A stretch of DNA of 64,000 nt from Candidatus Eremiobacter antarcticus (GTDB lineage Bacteria > Vulcanimicrobiota > Vulcanimicrobiia > Eremiobacterales > Eremiobacteraceae): contig QHBK01000003.1 of the NCBI GenBank assembly GCA_003244105.1, forward strand, positions 98,394-162,393. Reading direction: 5' to 3'. The notes under the pieces are model-generated. The model did not search any database, was not told the origin of the DNA, and saw only the letters and a program-made list of their open reading frames with translations. This document shows positions 1-8,585 of the stretch, piece after piece. Each line of letters opens with the position of its first letter. The first letter of the stretch is position 1. The translations under genes and the position numbers were made by a program.

Positions 1-1
1 A

Positions 2-541
2 GCTGAGGCGGCCCAAAAATTGTGCACATACATGGTCTCCCCGGACGCCGAGCTTTCGGAAGGCATCGACCATCTGGAGAAACAGGCCGATCAGTTGGTC
101 GTGCAACTAACCGATGAGCTGCGCGGTACCTTCGTGACGCCGATCGACCGCCAAGATATCTATGGGCTCGCCGAGACCATCGACGACATGATCGACTATC
201 TCAACAACGCCGCCAGAGAAATCGAGCTGTTCGCGGTTTCGCCGACCACCCACATGCAAGCCATGACGCGCGAGCTTGCCGCTGCGGCATCGGACATCGC
301 AGCTGCTGTGAAGGCGCTCAAGCCTCACCCTGACGAGGCGTGGCGCAAAGCCTTAGAAGCATGCGCCGCCGAAAACGCGGTGGAGAAGCGCTACCGCGCC
401 GCGCTGGCGGAGCTTTTCTGCGATGACGACATCCACCATATCTTCAAGCTGCGTGAGATCTACCGGCATTTGAGCAACAGCGCGGATCGCGCGGATGCGG
501 TCGGCCGCCTCATCTGCAGAATCGTGGTAAAGGCGACGTAG
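2..541 (+). CDS. DUF47 / PhoU-like phosphate transport accessory protein (5' end cut by window)
   Basis: The reading frame is open to the left edge of the window, so the true start lies outside; 179 residues are visible against roughly 205-210 for the family. An all-helical PhoU-like fold is suggested. The DUF47 hallmark TPIDRQDI is at visible residues 46-53, preceded by a helix containing LEKQAD and followed by a second helical repeat. DUF47 proteins usually accompany a Pit-type phosphate transporter and are thought to regulate it. No pit gene follows here, because the next gene is convergent and only 8 bp away, so any partner would have to lie to the left. Family assignment is fairly firm; the physiological role is inferred. 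Confidence 0.85.
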   Translation, partial: AEAAQKLCTYMVSPDAELSEGIDHLEKQADQLVVQLTDELRGTFVTPIDRQDIYGLAETIDDMIDYLNNAAREIELFAVSPTTHMQAMTRELAAAASDIAAAVKALKPHPDEAWRKALEACAAENAVEKRYRAALAELFCDDDIHHIFKLREIYRHLSNSADRADAVGRLICRIVVKAT

Positions 542-549
542 GCTCGCGG

Positions 550-1287
550 TCAAGCCGTTACCAAGCGGTCGACCTCGCCTGCCAGCGTTTCACCGGGCTT
601 GATGTCGATGATCCGCAACCCGGAGATGTCAGCCGTGAGCTCGCGTAGTTTCTCCGGCGTCCCGGTCAGAGCCGGGAACGTGCCGTAATGCATCGGCACA
701 ACGACCTTGCTTCCGAGCATGCGGATCGCGTGCGAGCCCTGCAGCGGATCCATCGTATAGAAATCGCCGATCGGTAAGAAGGCGATGTCCGGGTGGTATA
801 GGTCGCCGATCAGTTTCATGTCCGAGAACACGCACGTGTCGCCGGCGTGATAGAGCCGCAGACCGCTCGGCAGGGTGATGACGTATCCCGCCGCTTCGCC
901 GCCATAGATGATCTCGTCCCCATCTGTAATGCCGCAGCTGTGAACGGCATGGGTCATGGTCACCTTTATGCCGTCGATGTCCGCCGTGCCGCCTTTATTG
1001 AATCCAAGCGTCTTTTTCACGCCCTTTTTCCGCAGCCAAGCGGCGGTCTCTGCGATGCAGGCGCACAGCGCGTCGTCTCTGGTCGCAAGACGCACAGCAT
1101 CCCCGATGTGGTCAAAGTGCGGATGAGAGATCAGGATCGTGTCGATCTTGGGGGGGCTCTTCAAGCGATCCGGACAGGCGGGATTCTCGTCTAACCAGGG
1201 ATCCAGCATCCAGTGCTTGCGGTCGTCGATCTTCAATCCGAAGGTGGCATGACCGTAGAATGTGACGACGAGCGATCCCAGATTCAT
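550..1287 (-). CDS. UPF0173 family metal-dependent hydrolase (metallo-beta-lactamase fold)
   Basis: A 245-residue cytoplasmic protein with the metallo-beta-lactamase signature HPHFDH at residues 55-60, an early GHATF segment, an HAGDT motif in the middle and MHYGTFP near the end, the pattern of the YtkL/UPF0173 family. These proteins bind two metal ions and hydrolyse an unknown substrate. The ATG start has a strong AAAGGAG ribosome site 6 bases upstream and overlaps the queG stop codon by 4 bp (ATGA), so it is the last gene of a TonB-like/queG/UPF0173 operon. The substrate cannot be read from the sequence. Confidence 0.9.
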   Translation of the reverse strand: MNLGSLVVTFYGHATFGLKIDDRKHWMLDPWLDENPACPDRLKSPPKIDTILISHPHFDHIGDAVRLATRDDALCACIAETAAWLRKKGVKKTLGFNKGGTADIDGIKVTMTHAVHSCGITDGDEIIYGGEAAGYVITLPSGLRLYHAGDTCVFSDMKLIGDLYHPDIAFLPIGDFYTMDPLQGSHAIRMLGSKVVVPMHYGTFPALTGTPEKLRELTADISGLRIIDIKPGETLAGEVDRLVTA

Positions 1288-2477
1288 GTCAACTCCTTTC
1301 CGAGTTGGCGGTCCGTCGTGCCGGTTTCAGGACCGCGCAGCGCGAGCTCCGCTTCCTCGCGCACCCAAGCATCGCCCTCGCGATGTAAGAGAGCCGTGAG
1401 AGCAGCACGAGCGCTGTCGCCCCCGAATTCCCCCAAGGCCCAAGCGGCGTGCCCTCGCACCAGCGGCTTGCGATCACTCAGAGCGGCGACGAGATGCGGA
1501 ATCGCGCGCTCGTCGCGAGAGTTTCCGAGCGCCACAGCGGCGTTGCGCTGCAGCACAGCCTTTCCGCGCCAGCCCATCGACGTTGGTCCGAACCACTCAC
1601 GGAACTGCGACTTCGTCATACGCAGCACGGCTGGAAGATCCATCGAGGTTCCTACCTCAGGCAGGGGACGGAAGCTCCCGTCGGCTGCCGGACGCGAGCG
1701 CGCGTTCACGCGGCAGTCCGTCTGACAGGTGTCACAGCCCCAGAGCCGGTTCCCAATCGCCTTGCGCAAGGCGCGCGGGATCGCGCCTTTGTATTGCGTC
1801 AGGTCGGATATGCAGCGCGTGGCATCGACCGCGCCATCGGGTTGGATCGCGCCTGTCGGACAAGCGGGGATGCAGTCCTCACAGTTGCCGCAGTGCGTGA
1901 GCAGCGGACGATCGGGCTCAAGCGCAAGCGTCGTGATGATCTCTCCCAACAGCACGTACGAGCCGAACCGTTTGGTCAATACGTTTCCGCTCTTTCCGAA
2001 CCAGCCGATGCCTGCTCGCACGGCCGCCGCTCGTTCCGGCAGCGGTCCCGTGTCGACGCACGCCAGACAGCGCTCGTCCGGATATTCCGAACCGATGAAA
2101 GCCGCAAGCTCTTGCAGCCGCCCGCCGATCACCCGATGATAGTCGCGCCCCCACGCATGCGCCGAAACCGCGCCGCGCAAGCCGGGCGCGTACGGGGCGT
2201 GGGGTGCATCGCGGGATGCATATGCGGTGGCAGTACAAATGATCGACCGCGCACCGGGCAAGGAGATTGCCGGATCGCAGATGCGCGCGATGAGGTCGTC
2301 CGGGTAGCGCCAGTGGTCCAGATACCCGCGGTCGCGCCGCTCGCACAGGGTCCGTTGCTCATCGACGAACGGCTCGGCCGATGCGATGCCGACCAAGTCG
2401 AAGCCGATCGCTTGCGCGCGCGCGGTGATGCGCGATTTCGCGTCTTGAGAAAACGGGCGCGGTTGCGCCGCGATCAC
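1284..2477 (-). CDS. queG: epoxyqueuosine reductase QueG
   Basis: A 397-residue cobalamin and iron-sulfur enzyme that performs the last step of queuosine synthesis in tRNA, reducing epoxyqueuosine. The DTGP motif with the probable catalytic Asp is at residue 142, followed by AGIGWFGK. Two [4Fe-4S] cysteine sets are visible: C196, C199, C202 and C206 in a ferredoxin-like pattern, and C248, C251 and C255 with C222. The C-terminal 80 or so residues carry HEAT-like repeats, as in the longer QueG proteins. The GTG start overlaps the stop of the TonB-like gene (GTGA), so the two are translationally coupled. The rest of the queuosine pathway is not in this window. Confidence 0.95.
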   Translation of the reverse strand: MIAAQPRPFSQDAKSRITARAQAIGFDLVGIASAEPFVDEQRTLCERRDRGYLDHWRYPDDLIARICDPAISLPGARSIICTATAYASRDAPHAPYAPGLRGAVSAHAWGRDYHRVIGGRLQELAAFIGSEYPDERCLACVDTGPLPERAAAVRAGIGWFGKSGNVLTKRFGSYVLLGEIITTLALEPDRPLLTHCGNCEDCIPACPTGAIQPDGAVDATRCISDLTQYKGAIPRALRKAIGNRLWGCDTCQTDCRVNARSRPAADGSFRPLPEVGTSMDLPAVLRMTKSQFREWFGPTSMGWRGKAVLQRNAAVALGNSRDERAIPHLVAALSDRKPLVRGHAAWALGEFGGDSARAALTALLHREGDAWVREEAELALRGPETGTTDRQLGKELT

Positions 2478-3238
2478 GTGGTTCTTGTGGTTGCCGCCGG
2501 ATATTCGACGACGATCGTTCCGTGCACGGGCAAACCGTTCATGGTCGCCGGGGCGAAGACGGATTTGCGCGCCGCCTCGAGCGCCTGCTCGTCGACGCTT
2601 GCGTCGCCGGAAGACTGAAGCAGTTTGACGCCAAGGACGTCGCCCGCCGGTCCGATCTCGATCTGCACGCGCGCCGGCCGCGAGGGAGCGGCCGCCACCA
2701 TCAGCGGCTGCAGGTGAACGATGCGCGGCGGATTGTCGTCTCCCCAGACGGTCGTTCCGTTGAGGTCGCTCTCCGTTCCGCCGGTATCCGTGCGCGCCGC
2801 CGCGCTGGCCGCGGGCGGGGGCGTGGTCTGCGGCACCGCGTCGGTTGCAGTCGGTGCGCGCGACAAGTCCGGTTTGGGCTGCGCCGGACCGGTGATGATG
2901 AGGTTCGATTTTCTGCGCGCGGGGACGTGCACCGCCACGGAAGCAACCTTCACTCGAGTGCTGCCGATCTCGTGGTACTTGAGAGCTGCCAAATGCATGC
3001 CGGTTTTGTTGACGATTTTAAGCGGCGGCGGGGGCGGAGGTGTCGGCGTCGGCGGTCTTTGCTCGCGCAGCATCTGCGACAGGGAGATGATAGAAACCGC
3101 CTGCTCGGGCAACGGCTCGTACCGCCAGCTGGGGAACAGCGTCACGACCGCAGATCCGACCGTCATGTGCAAGAGCGCCGATCCCGCCACGAACACAATG
3201 ACGCCATACAGGGCCAATCTCCGCGTTCGGGTGCGCAT
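2474..3238 (-). CDS. TonB-like energy transducer protein
   Basis: A 254-residue protein with a short basic N-terminus, one membrane helix at about residues 9-30, a proline-rich stretch of alternating PT and poly-P near residue 60, a low-complexity linker, and a C-terminal TonB domain with the typical GDVLGVKLLQSSG...LEAARKSVFAPA pattern. TonB proteins couple inner-membrane energy to outer-membrane transporters. The start was moved 20 codons in from the longest frame, to an ATG preceded by GAGAGG. No exbB or exbD is nearby, so either those are elsewhere or the domain has another use. It is the first gene of the operon with queG. Confidence 0.8.
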   Translation of the reverse strand: MRTRTRRLALYGVIVFVAGSALLHMTVGSAVVTLFPSWRYEPLPEQAVSIISLSQMLREQRPPTPTPPPPPPLKIVNKTGMHLAALKYHEIGSTRVKVASVAVHVPARRKSNLIITGPAQPKPDLSRAPTATDAVPQTTPPPAASAAARTDTGGTESDLNGTTVWGDDNPPRIVHLQPLMVAAAPSRPARVQIEIGPAGDVLGVKLLQSSGDASVDEQALEAARKSVFAPATMNGLPVHGTIVVEYPAATTRTT

Positions 3239-3451
3239 GGCAGCCTCTCTTCTACGGGCGACCCACTCCGTTGCTGGCCCGTTGCAGCCGTTCGGCACTC
3301 TTCGCCCTACAAAGAGCCGAGTGCTTCAATATTCGGCTGGCCGGGCCTGTAATGTGATCCTCCCAGCAGCGCTTTGAATGGGGTTTGTCGCTTCAGCCTC
3401 AAGGACGGCGCCCGCCGCACCGGAAGCTTGCCCAGGGTCGCTGGACGGCAG

Positions 3452-3709
3452 ATGAAATTATATAACGCTCAGTGGTGCTGGTATTGCCAGCGCGTGCGGC
3501 GCAAGCTCGACGAGCTTGGGCTGGACTACGAATGCGTCGAGGTGCCCATTCGCCACAGCGAGCGGCACGAGGTCATCGAGGTGTCGGGCCAATCGAGCGT
3601 GCCAGTGCTGGTCGACGGATCTGTCGTACTCGACGACGACGACACGATCGTCCCCTACCTCGAGGAGCGGTACGGCAAGAAGGCGGGCGCAGCCGACCGG
3701 CGCTCCTGA
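3452..3709 (+). CDS. glutaredoxin / GST N-terminal domain-like protein
   Basis: About 85 residues beginning MKLYNAQWCWYCQRV, a thioredoxin fold with a CWYC redox motif at residues 9-12, the cis-proline region SVPVL and the downstream DDDDTIVPYLEERY helix seen in glutaredoxins and in N-terminal glutathione S-transferase domains. The longer frame upstream (26 codons) has no similarity to the fold, so this ATG was chosen. It is monocistronic, divergent from the TonB-like gene and convergent with glutamate dehydrogenase, 9 bp away. It probably reduces disulfides or mixed disulfides; the specific partner is unknown. Confidence 0.8.
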   Translation: MKLYNAQWCWYCQRVRRKLDELGLDYECVEVPIRHSERHEVIEVSGQSSVPVLVDGSVVLDDDDTIVPYLEERYGKKAGAADRRS

Positions 3710-3718
3710 GGGGCGCTC

Positions 3719-5035
3719 CTAGGCGTAGATGCCGCGGGTCAGCAGGCTGTCGACGACGCGCCGGATCGCCAGCATGTAGGCGGCGGTTCGCAGAGTGACG
3801 CTGCGCTGTTGCGCGAGGCTCCACACCGCGTCGAAGTTCTCTCGCAGCACCTCTTCCAGCCTCTCGTTGACCAGGCTTTCCCGCCAGTAGTAGCCCATGC
3901 GATCTTGAGCCCACTCAAAGTAGGAAACGGTGACGCCGCCTGCGTTCGCCAGGATGTCGGGGATGATCGTCACACCGGCTTGTGAGAACAGACCGTCGGC
4001 GCCGGGAGTCGTGGGGCCATTGGCCCCCTCGGCGATGATGTGAGCCTTGACCCGGCCGGCATTCTCGACGGTGAGCTGATCCTCAATGGCTGCGGGCACC
4101 AAGATGTCGCATGGCAATTCCAACAGCTCTTCATTCGTGATCCGCTCGGCGCCGCTGAAGCCCTCAAGAGTGCGCTTCTCATTGGTCGCAGCGGTCACGT
4201 ATGCCATGGCCGCCTCAACGTCGATGCCGCGCTTATCGTAGATGCCCCCGAATTGATCGCTGACGCCGACGATGATGGCGCCCTGCTGCGCAAGCAGCTT
4301 GGCCGAGACCGATCCGACATTGCCGAAGCCTTGCACCGCAACGCGCTGGCGCGCCAGCGTCTTGCCCATCTTCTCGAGCGCCGCCTGGATCGCGATCGTC
4401 AGTCCGCGGCCCGTGGCCTCGACTCGTCCGCGCGACCCGCCGATGCACAAGGGCTTGCCCGTCACGACGCCCGGCGTGTGCGAGCGCATGTGCATGGAGA
4501 CCGTGTCCATGACCCACGCCATCGTCTGCGCATTGGTGCCTATGTCCGGTGCCGGCACGTCTTTGTCGGGCCCGATGATCTCGATGATCTCAGCGGCGTA
4601 GCGGCGAGTCAGCCGCTCCAGCTCATGGTCGGACAAGACGCGGGGATCGCAGGTCACGCCGCCTTTGCCGCCACCGAACGGCAGGTCCACGACCGCGCAT
4701 TTCCAGGTCATCCAAAACGCAAGCGCCGTGACTTCATCGAGGGTCACGCCGGGATGGTAGCGGATGCCGCCCTTTGCGGGACCCCGGGCGAAGCTGTATT
4801 GGACCCGGTAACCGGTGTAGACATCGAGGTCACCGTTGTCGCGCTGGAACGGTATTGAAATGATCACCTGGCGCGATGGGTGCGTCAGTATGCGCTTGAT
4901 GTTGGGGTCGAGGTCAAGATTGGCGGCTGCTTCGTTGAAGTAATCGATCGCCTCACCGAAGACCGACGCTTCGTGGGCGGTCTTGAGATTGGCGGAAGCT
5001 GTTCCGCCTGGGGTGATCCCCGCGACTGTCGACAT
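3719..5035 (-). CDS. gdhA: NAD(P)-dependent glutamate dehydrogenase (Glu/Leu/Phe/Val family)
   Basis: A 438-residue protein of full family length that interconverts glutamate and 2-oxoglutarate plus ammonia. The substrate-binding segment GGGKGGV with the expected Lys lies near residue 120, PAPDIGTNAQTMAW follows, and the nucleotide-binding VQGFGNVG is near residue 240, followed by the AEGANGPTTP segment. The ATG start is preceded by GGAG at a spacing of 8. It is transcribed from the right, 39 bp after ychF ends. Coenzyme preference cannot be decided by eye. The family also includes leucine and phenylalanine dehydrogenases, but the overall length and motifs favour glutamate. Confidence 0.93.
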   Translation of the reverse strand: MSTVAGITPGGTASANLKTAHEASVFGEAIDYFNEAAANLDLDPNIKRILTHPSRQVIISIPFQRDNGDLDVYTGYRVQYSFARGPAKGGIRYHPGVTLDEVTALAFWMTWKCAVVDLPFGGGKGGVTCDPRVLSDHELERLTRRYAAEIIEIIGPDKDVPAPDIGTNAQTMAWVMDTVSMHMRSHTPGVVTGKPLCIGGSRGRVEATGRGLTIAIQAALEKMGKTLARQRVAVQGFGNVGSVSAKLLAQQGAIIVGVSDQFGGIYDKRGIDVEAAMAYVTAATNEKRTLEGFSGAERITNEELLELPCDILVPAAIEDQLTVENAGRVKAHIIAEGANGPTTPGADGLFSQAGVTIIPDILANAGGVTVSYFEWAQDRMGYYWRESLVNERLEEVLRENFDAVWSLAQQRSVTLRTAAYMLAIRRVVDSLLTRGIYA

Positions 5036-5074
5036 CTACGTTTCTCCACTGACGGATTGCGTGCGGCATCCGCG

Positions 5075-6166
5075 TCACACGTTGAACCGAAAATTGACGA
5101 CATCGCCTTCCTGCATCACGTACTCCCGGCCTTCGCTTCGCAGCAGCCCGGCGTCGCGAACCGCCGTCAGACTTCGCAGCCGCGCCAAGTCATCGTACGA
5201 CGCGATCTCGGCGCGGATGAAGCCTCGCTCGATGTCGCTGTGGATCTTGCCGGCTGCTTCCGGCGCTTTGGTGCCTTGCGTGATGGTCCAAGCGCGGGTC
5301 TCTTTTTCGCCGGCAGTCAAAAACGTCGTGAGGCGCAACAGGCGGTAACCTGCCAGAATCAGGCGGTCGAGTCCGCGCCCGGACAGGCCCAGCTCTTGCG
5401 AAAAGACGTCGGCGTCCTCAGGCTGTAAGGCTGAGATCTCGGCTTCGAGCTTTGCGCACAGCTCGACGACTTCAGCATTTTCCGCGTTCGCTCGCTCGCG
5501 CACGGCCGTCACGCGAGCGGACGTCTGTGCGGTCAGGGCTTCGTCAACATTCGCGACGTAGAGCAGCGGTTTTGCGCTGAGCAAAGACAGTTCCTTTGAG
5601 AGGGACAGCTCGAGAGAACCGGCGGGAAAAACGCGTGCCGGCCTTCCTTCATCAAGACCGCTGAAAAGATTTTCGAGCGCCTTCACTTCGGAAGCGAGCT
5701 TCGGTTCCGCCTTGGCGCGCGCTTGCGATTTGTCCAATCGGCGTTCGACGGTTGCGAGGTCCGCGAGAGCAAGCTCGGTTGTGAGGATATCGATGTCGCG
5801 CAACGGATCCGGCGTACCCTCCACGTGGATGACGTTGCTGTCCTCGAAGCAGCGCACCACCATGACAACGGCATCCACTTCTCTGATGTGCGACAGAAAC
5901 GCGTTGCCGAGGCCCTCGCCTTTGCTCGCGCCGCGCACGAGGCCGGCGATGTCGACGAACGTCGTGGTCGCCGGTACGATCTGCTTGCTTTCGAAGATGG
6001 TGCTCAGGACGTCAAGCCGGGGATCAGGAACCGGAACGACGCCCACGTTGGGATCGATTGTAGAGAAGGGGTAGTTGAGCGCAGCGACGCTGCTGCCAGT
6101 GATGGCATTGAACAGCGTCGACTTTCCGACGTTCGGCAGGCCGACGATGCCGCAGGCGAGCGCCAT
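5075..6166 (-). CDS. ychF: redox-regulated P-loop ATPase YchF (OBG family)
   Basis: A 363-residue protein of canonical YchF length. The G1 motif GLPNVGKST starts near residue 8, [17 protein letters not shown] gives the switch II region, a helical middle domain follows, and the C-terminal TGS domain carries [14 protein letters not shown] and [11 protein letters not shown]. YchF binds the ribosome and the proteasome-like machinery, prefers ATP, and affects oxidative stress responses and start codon choice. It starts 3 bp after the MscS-like gene ends, so the two share a transcript. Confidence 0.96.
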   Translation of the reverse strand: MALACGIVGLPNVGKSTLFNAITGSSVAALNYPFSTIDPNVGVVPVPDPRLDVLSTIFESKQIVPATTTFVDIAGLVRGASKGEGLGNAFLSHIREVDAVVMVVRCFEDSNVIHVEGTPDPLRDIDILTTELALADLATVERRLDKSQARAKAEPKLASEVKALENLFSGLDEGRPARVFPAGSLELSLSKELSLLSAKPLLYVANVDEALTAQTSARVTAVRERANAENAEVVELCAKLEAEISALQPEDADVFSQELGLSGRGLDRLILAGYRLLRLTTFLTAGEKETRAWTITQGTKAPEAAGKIHSDIERGFIRAEIASYDDLARLRSLTAVRDAGLLRSEGREYVMQEGDVVNFRFNV

Positions 6167-6169
6167 CGG

Positions 6170-7033
6170 TCAGCTTGGGGCCGCGCTGGGGTTGGCCGAC
6201 TTGATGCCGGGCAATAAACCGTCTTCCTGCAATCCCGCGACGACGCGCTCGCGCACGGCCGCTTCGGCGAACAGCGCAGCAGCGCGACTTGCCTGAAATT
6301 CGATGCGAAAGGTTGCGTTGTCGACCGTCACCTGCTCGACGCGTACAGCGACGCCATCCGGGGCGATGTCGGACTGCAGCGCTGCGGCGCCGGCGATTTC
6401 CGCGATGCGCCGGCGCAGCCGGCTGACGTCGTCGCTCAAGGGCACGACAACTTCCATGCTGATGCGTGTGGGCATCCTCGTCGTGTTGGTGATGAACACG
6501 ATGCTCCCGTTGGGGATGGATGTGGCGCGGCCGCGTTCGTCGATGATGCGGGTCAACCGGAGACCGACCGAATCCACGATGCCCGATACGACCCCGTTGC
6601 TCGTCATCAGTTCCACGCCGTCGCCGACGTCGTACGTGTCCTCGAACAGAAAGAAAACGCCCGTGAGCACGTCGCGCACGACGGCCTGCGCGCCGAAGGC
6701 GATGCCCGCGGTGACGATGGTGGCGGACCACAGCGCGGGCGAGACGTTGACCGACCAGACGTGAAGCAGCTCGACCGCCAACAAGTAGAAGACGACGGCG
6801 CTGCTCAGCGACTTGCTGAGGCTTTTGAAGGTCGCCAGGCGCGGGATAAATCGGCTGACGAAGCGGCGCGCGAAGGACCGCTCGATGGCGGCCTCCAGCA
6901 AGCGCCATACGATCAGCGCGATCGCGATGACGATCGCAGACGTCAACCATTCCCTGGCGAAATTGCGTTGGATCTGATCCAACGTGGGCACCGTCTGCGC
7001 GATAGCCGTCGCCGGAGGCAGGGTCAAGAACAT
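6170..7033 (-). CDS. MscS-type mechanosensitive channel
   Basis: About 287 residues with membrane helices near residues 22-42 and 60-110 and then the MscS core: a TM3-like helix with ATIVTAGIAFGAQAVVRD, followed by the beta domain containing VGDGVELM and GRATSIPNGSI, which line the pore and the cytoplasmic vestibule. Such channels release solutes under hypo-osmotic shock. The start is uncertain: this ATG has AAGGAG only one base upstream, and a TTG 24 bp earlier is also in frame. It is coupled to ychF, with a 3 bp gap. Confidence 0.88.
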   Translation of the reverse strand: MFLTLPPATAIAQTVPTLDQIQRNFAREWLTSAIVIAIALIVWRLLEAAIERSFARRFVSRFIPRLATFKSLSKSLSSAVVFYLLAVELLHVWSVNVSPALWSATIVTAGIAFGAQAVVRDVLTGVFFLFEDTYDVGDGVELMTSNGVVSGIVDSVGLRLTRIIDERGRATSIPNGSIVFITNTTRMPTRISMEVVVPLSDDVSRLRRRIAEIAGAAALQSDIAPDGVAVRVEQVTVDNATFRIEFQASRAAALFAEAAVRERVVAGLQEDGLLPGIKSANPSAAPS

Positions 7034-7260
7034 GCTCCTTGGCCGCGCACGTAACAATTCATGTGCACGGCGATGTCATCGAGGTCAGCGCGCTTTCCCG
7101 CCGCGATTCTGCTGTCCTGCGCAAGCGCTTTCCCCGCGATAGGAACCGCTTTTTTTTGGAGCGAAAGCCTGCGCCATCCCCTGTCCGTGCGGCGCAGGCT
7201 CCGGACCGCAGCGGCGGTCACGTGTGCGGTTTTGCGGAGGTCTAAAGACGGCAGCTACCC
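7034..7260. other. divergent intergenic region, MscS-like gene / DUF151 gene
   Basis: A 227 bp region between divergent genes. It holds a run of eight or nine T residues at about 7149-7157 and a perfect 10 bp inverted repeat, AGCCTGCGCC / GGCGCAGGCT, at 7166-7175 and 7191-7200. No T tract follows the second arm in either direction, so it is not a normal intrinsic terminator. GGAGG occurs at about 7234, some 25 bp before the DUF151 start. No convincing promoter or small gene was found. Confidence 0.5.
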
Positions 7261-7734
7261 ATGAGACAGATGAAGGTTGACAAGCTCGGCATTGATCTGC
7301 TCACGCACGATCCGGTCGTGATATTGAAGGACCTGGAAGGCAAACGCTATCTGCCCATCCTGATCGGCCCTTTTGAGGCGACGGCCATCATGCTCGCGCT
7401 CGAGGCGCAGTCCGTGCCGCGTCCGCTGTCGCACGACCTCATGAAATCCATTTTGGAAGGCCTCAACGCCAAACTGACCAAGATCGTCATCCACGATATC
7501 AAGGACAGCACGTTCTATGCGAAGCTCGTCGTAGAGGCGGGCGGCGAAGACCAAGAGATCGACGCCCGGCCCAGCGATTGCATCGCGCTCGCCCTGCGCA
7601 CGAACTCGCCGATCTTCGTCACGGATAAGATCGCGCTGGAAGAGTCGGTGTACGACAAGAAGACGGAAGAAGAAGAGATGCAGCGCTTCCAAAAGTACAT
7701 CGAAAACCTCAAGCCAAGCGATTTCAAGGAATAG
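7261..7734 (+). CDS. bifunctional nuclease domain protein (DUF151)
   Basis: A 157-residue protein with the DUF151 core: LPILIGPFEATAIMLAL near residues 30-50, the hydrophobic VIHDIKDSTFYAKL strand pair, and ARPSDCIALALR near residue 105, followed by an acidic helical tail. Plant and bacterial members are called bifunctional nucleases with RNase and DNase activity, but the bacterial role is not established. An alternative ATG lies three codons in. The gene stops 10 bp before mtnP, and the two are probably co-transcribed. Confidence 0.9.
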   Translation: MRQMKVDKLGIDLLTHDPVVILKDLEGKRYLPILIGPFEATAIMLALEAQSVPRPLSHDLMKSILEGLNAKLTKIVIHDIKDSTFYAKLVVEAGGEDQEIDARPSDCIALALRTNSPIFVTDKIALEESVYDKKTEEEEMQRFQKYIENLKPSDFKE

Positions 7735-7744
7735 CTGAGCGCAG

Positions 7745-8548
7745 TTGATCAACGAAACGGCTGAGATCGGCGTTTTCGGCGGGTCGGGCCTCTACGCGCT
7801 GCTGCAAGACCAGCGCGACGTCCGCATCGAGACGCCGTATGGTCCGCCGAGCGATGTGATGGCGTTGGGCGAGATCGCCGGCCGGCGCGTGGCGTTCTTG
7901 CCGCGGCACGGCCGCACGCACTCCTTGCCGCCGCACATGATCAACTACCGCGCCAATCTCTGGGCGATGAAGGAGCTGGGCGTGACCCGCATCATCGGAC
8001 CGTGCGCCGCCGGTTCGTTGAAGGCGTCGGTGAAGCCGGGGCATTTCGTCGTGTGCGATCAGATGGTCGACCGCACGTCGGGCCGCCGCGATACGTTTTA
8101 TGACGGCCCGATCACGACCCACGTGTCGTTCGCACAACCGTACTGCTCGCAGTTGCGGCCGCTGGCCGCCAAGGTCGTCCGCTCGCTCGAGATCCGCTGC
8201 CATGACGCCGGTACGGTGGTCACGATCCAGGGTCCACGTTTCTCGACCATCGCAGAGAGCCGCTGGTATTCATCGCTTGGCTGGGAAGTGATCAACATGA
8301 CGCAGTACCCCGAGGCGTACCTCGCGCGTGAGCTCGAGATGTGTTACGTCAACATCTCGTTGATCACCGACTACGACGTCGGCTTAGAAGGGCAAGCCGG
8401 CATCGAGCCCGTCACGCATGAAGCCGTCATCGAAGTATTTCAGGCCAATACGGAGCGGGTCAAACGCGTGATCTTCGCGCTCTGCGAGCAGATGCCGCAA
8501 AAGCGCGAGTGCGCGTGCGGCTCGGCGCTGCGAGGCGCACGCCTGTAA
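7745..8548 (+). CDS. mtnP: S-methyl-5'-thioadenosine phosphorylase
   Basis: A 267-residue member of the trimeric purine nucleoside phosphorylase family that cleaves methylthioadenosine to adenine and methylthioribose-1-phosphate in methionine salvage. Visible motifs are FGGSGLY near residue 11, FLPRHGRTHSLPPH for phosphate binding, GPCAAGSL, and WEVINMTQYPEAYLARE near residue 180. The start is TTG, 10 bp downstream of the DUF151 stop. Some relatives use methylthioinosine or act as PNPs; the STIAESRW...NMTQ region is typical of MTAP, but the substrate choice should be treated as probable. Confidence 0.92.
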   Translation: MINETAEIGVFGGSGLYALLQDQRDVRIETPYGPPSDVMALGEIAGRRVAFLPRHGRTHSLPPHMINYRANLWAMKELGVTRIIGPCAAGSLKASVKPGHFVVCDQMVDRTSGRRDTFYDGPITTHVSFAQPYCSQLRPLAAKVVRSLEIRCHDAGTVVTIQGPRFSTIAESRWYSSLGWEVINMTQYPEAYLARELEMCYVNISLITDYDVGLEGQAGIEPVTHEAVIEVFQANTERVKRVIFALCEQMPQKRECACGSALRGARL

Positions 8549-8585
8549 ATCCGGCAGACATCCATTCGGCAGGACGATCTCTACG

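Noticed and set aside
7166..7200. 10 bp inverted repeat as an intrinsic terminator
   Set aside because: No T tract follows the second arm on either strand; the nearby T run is on the wrong side.
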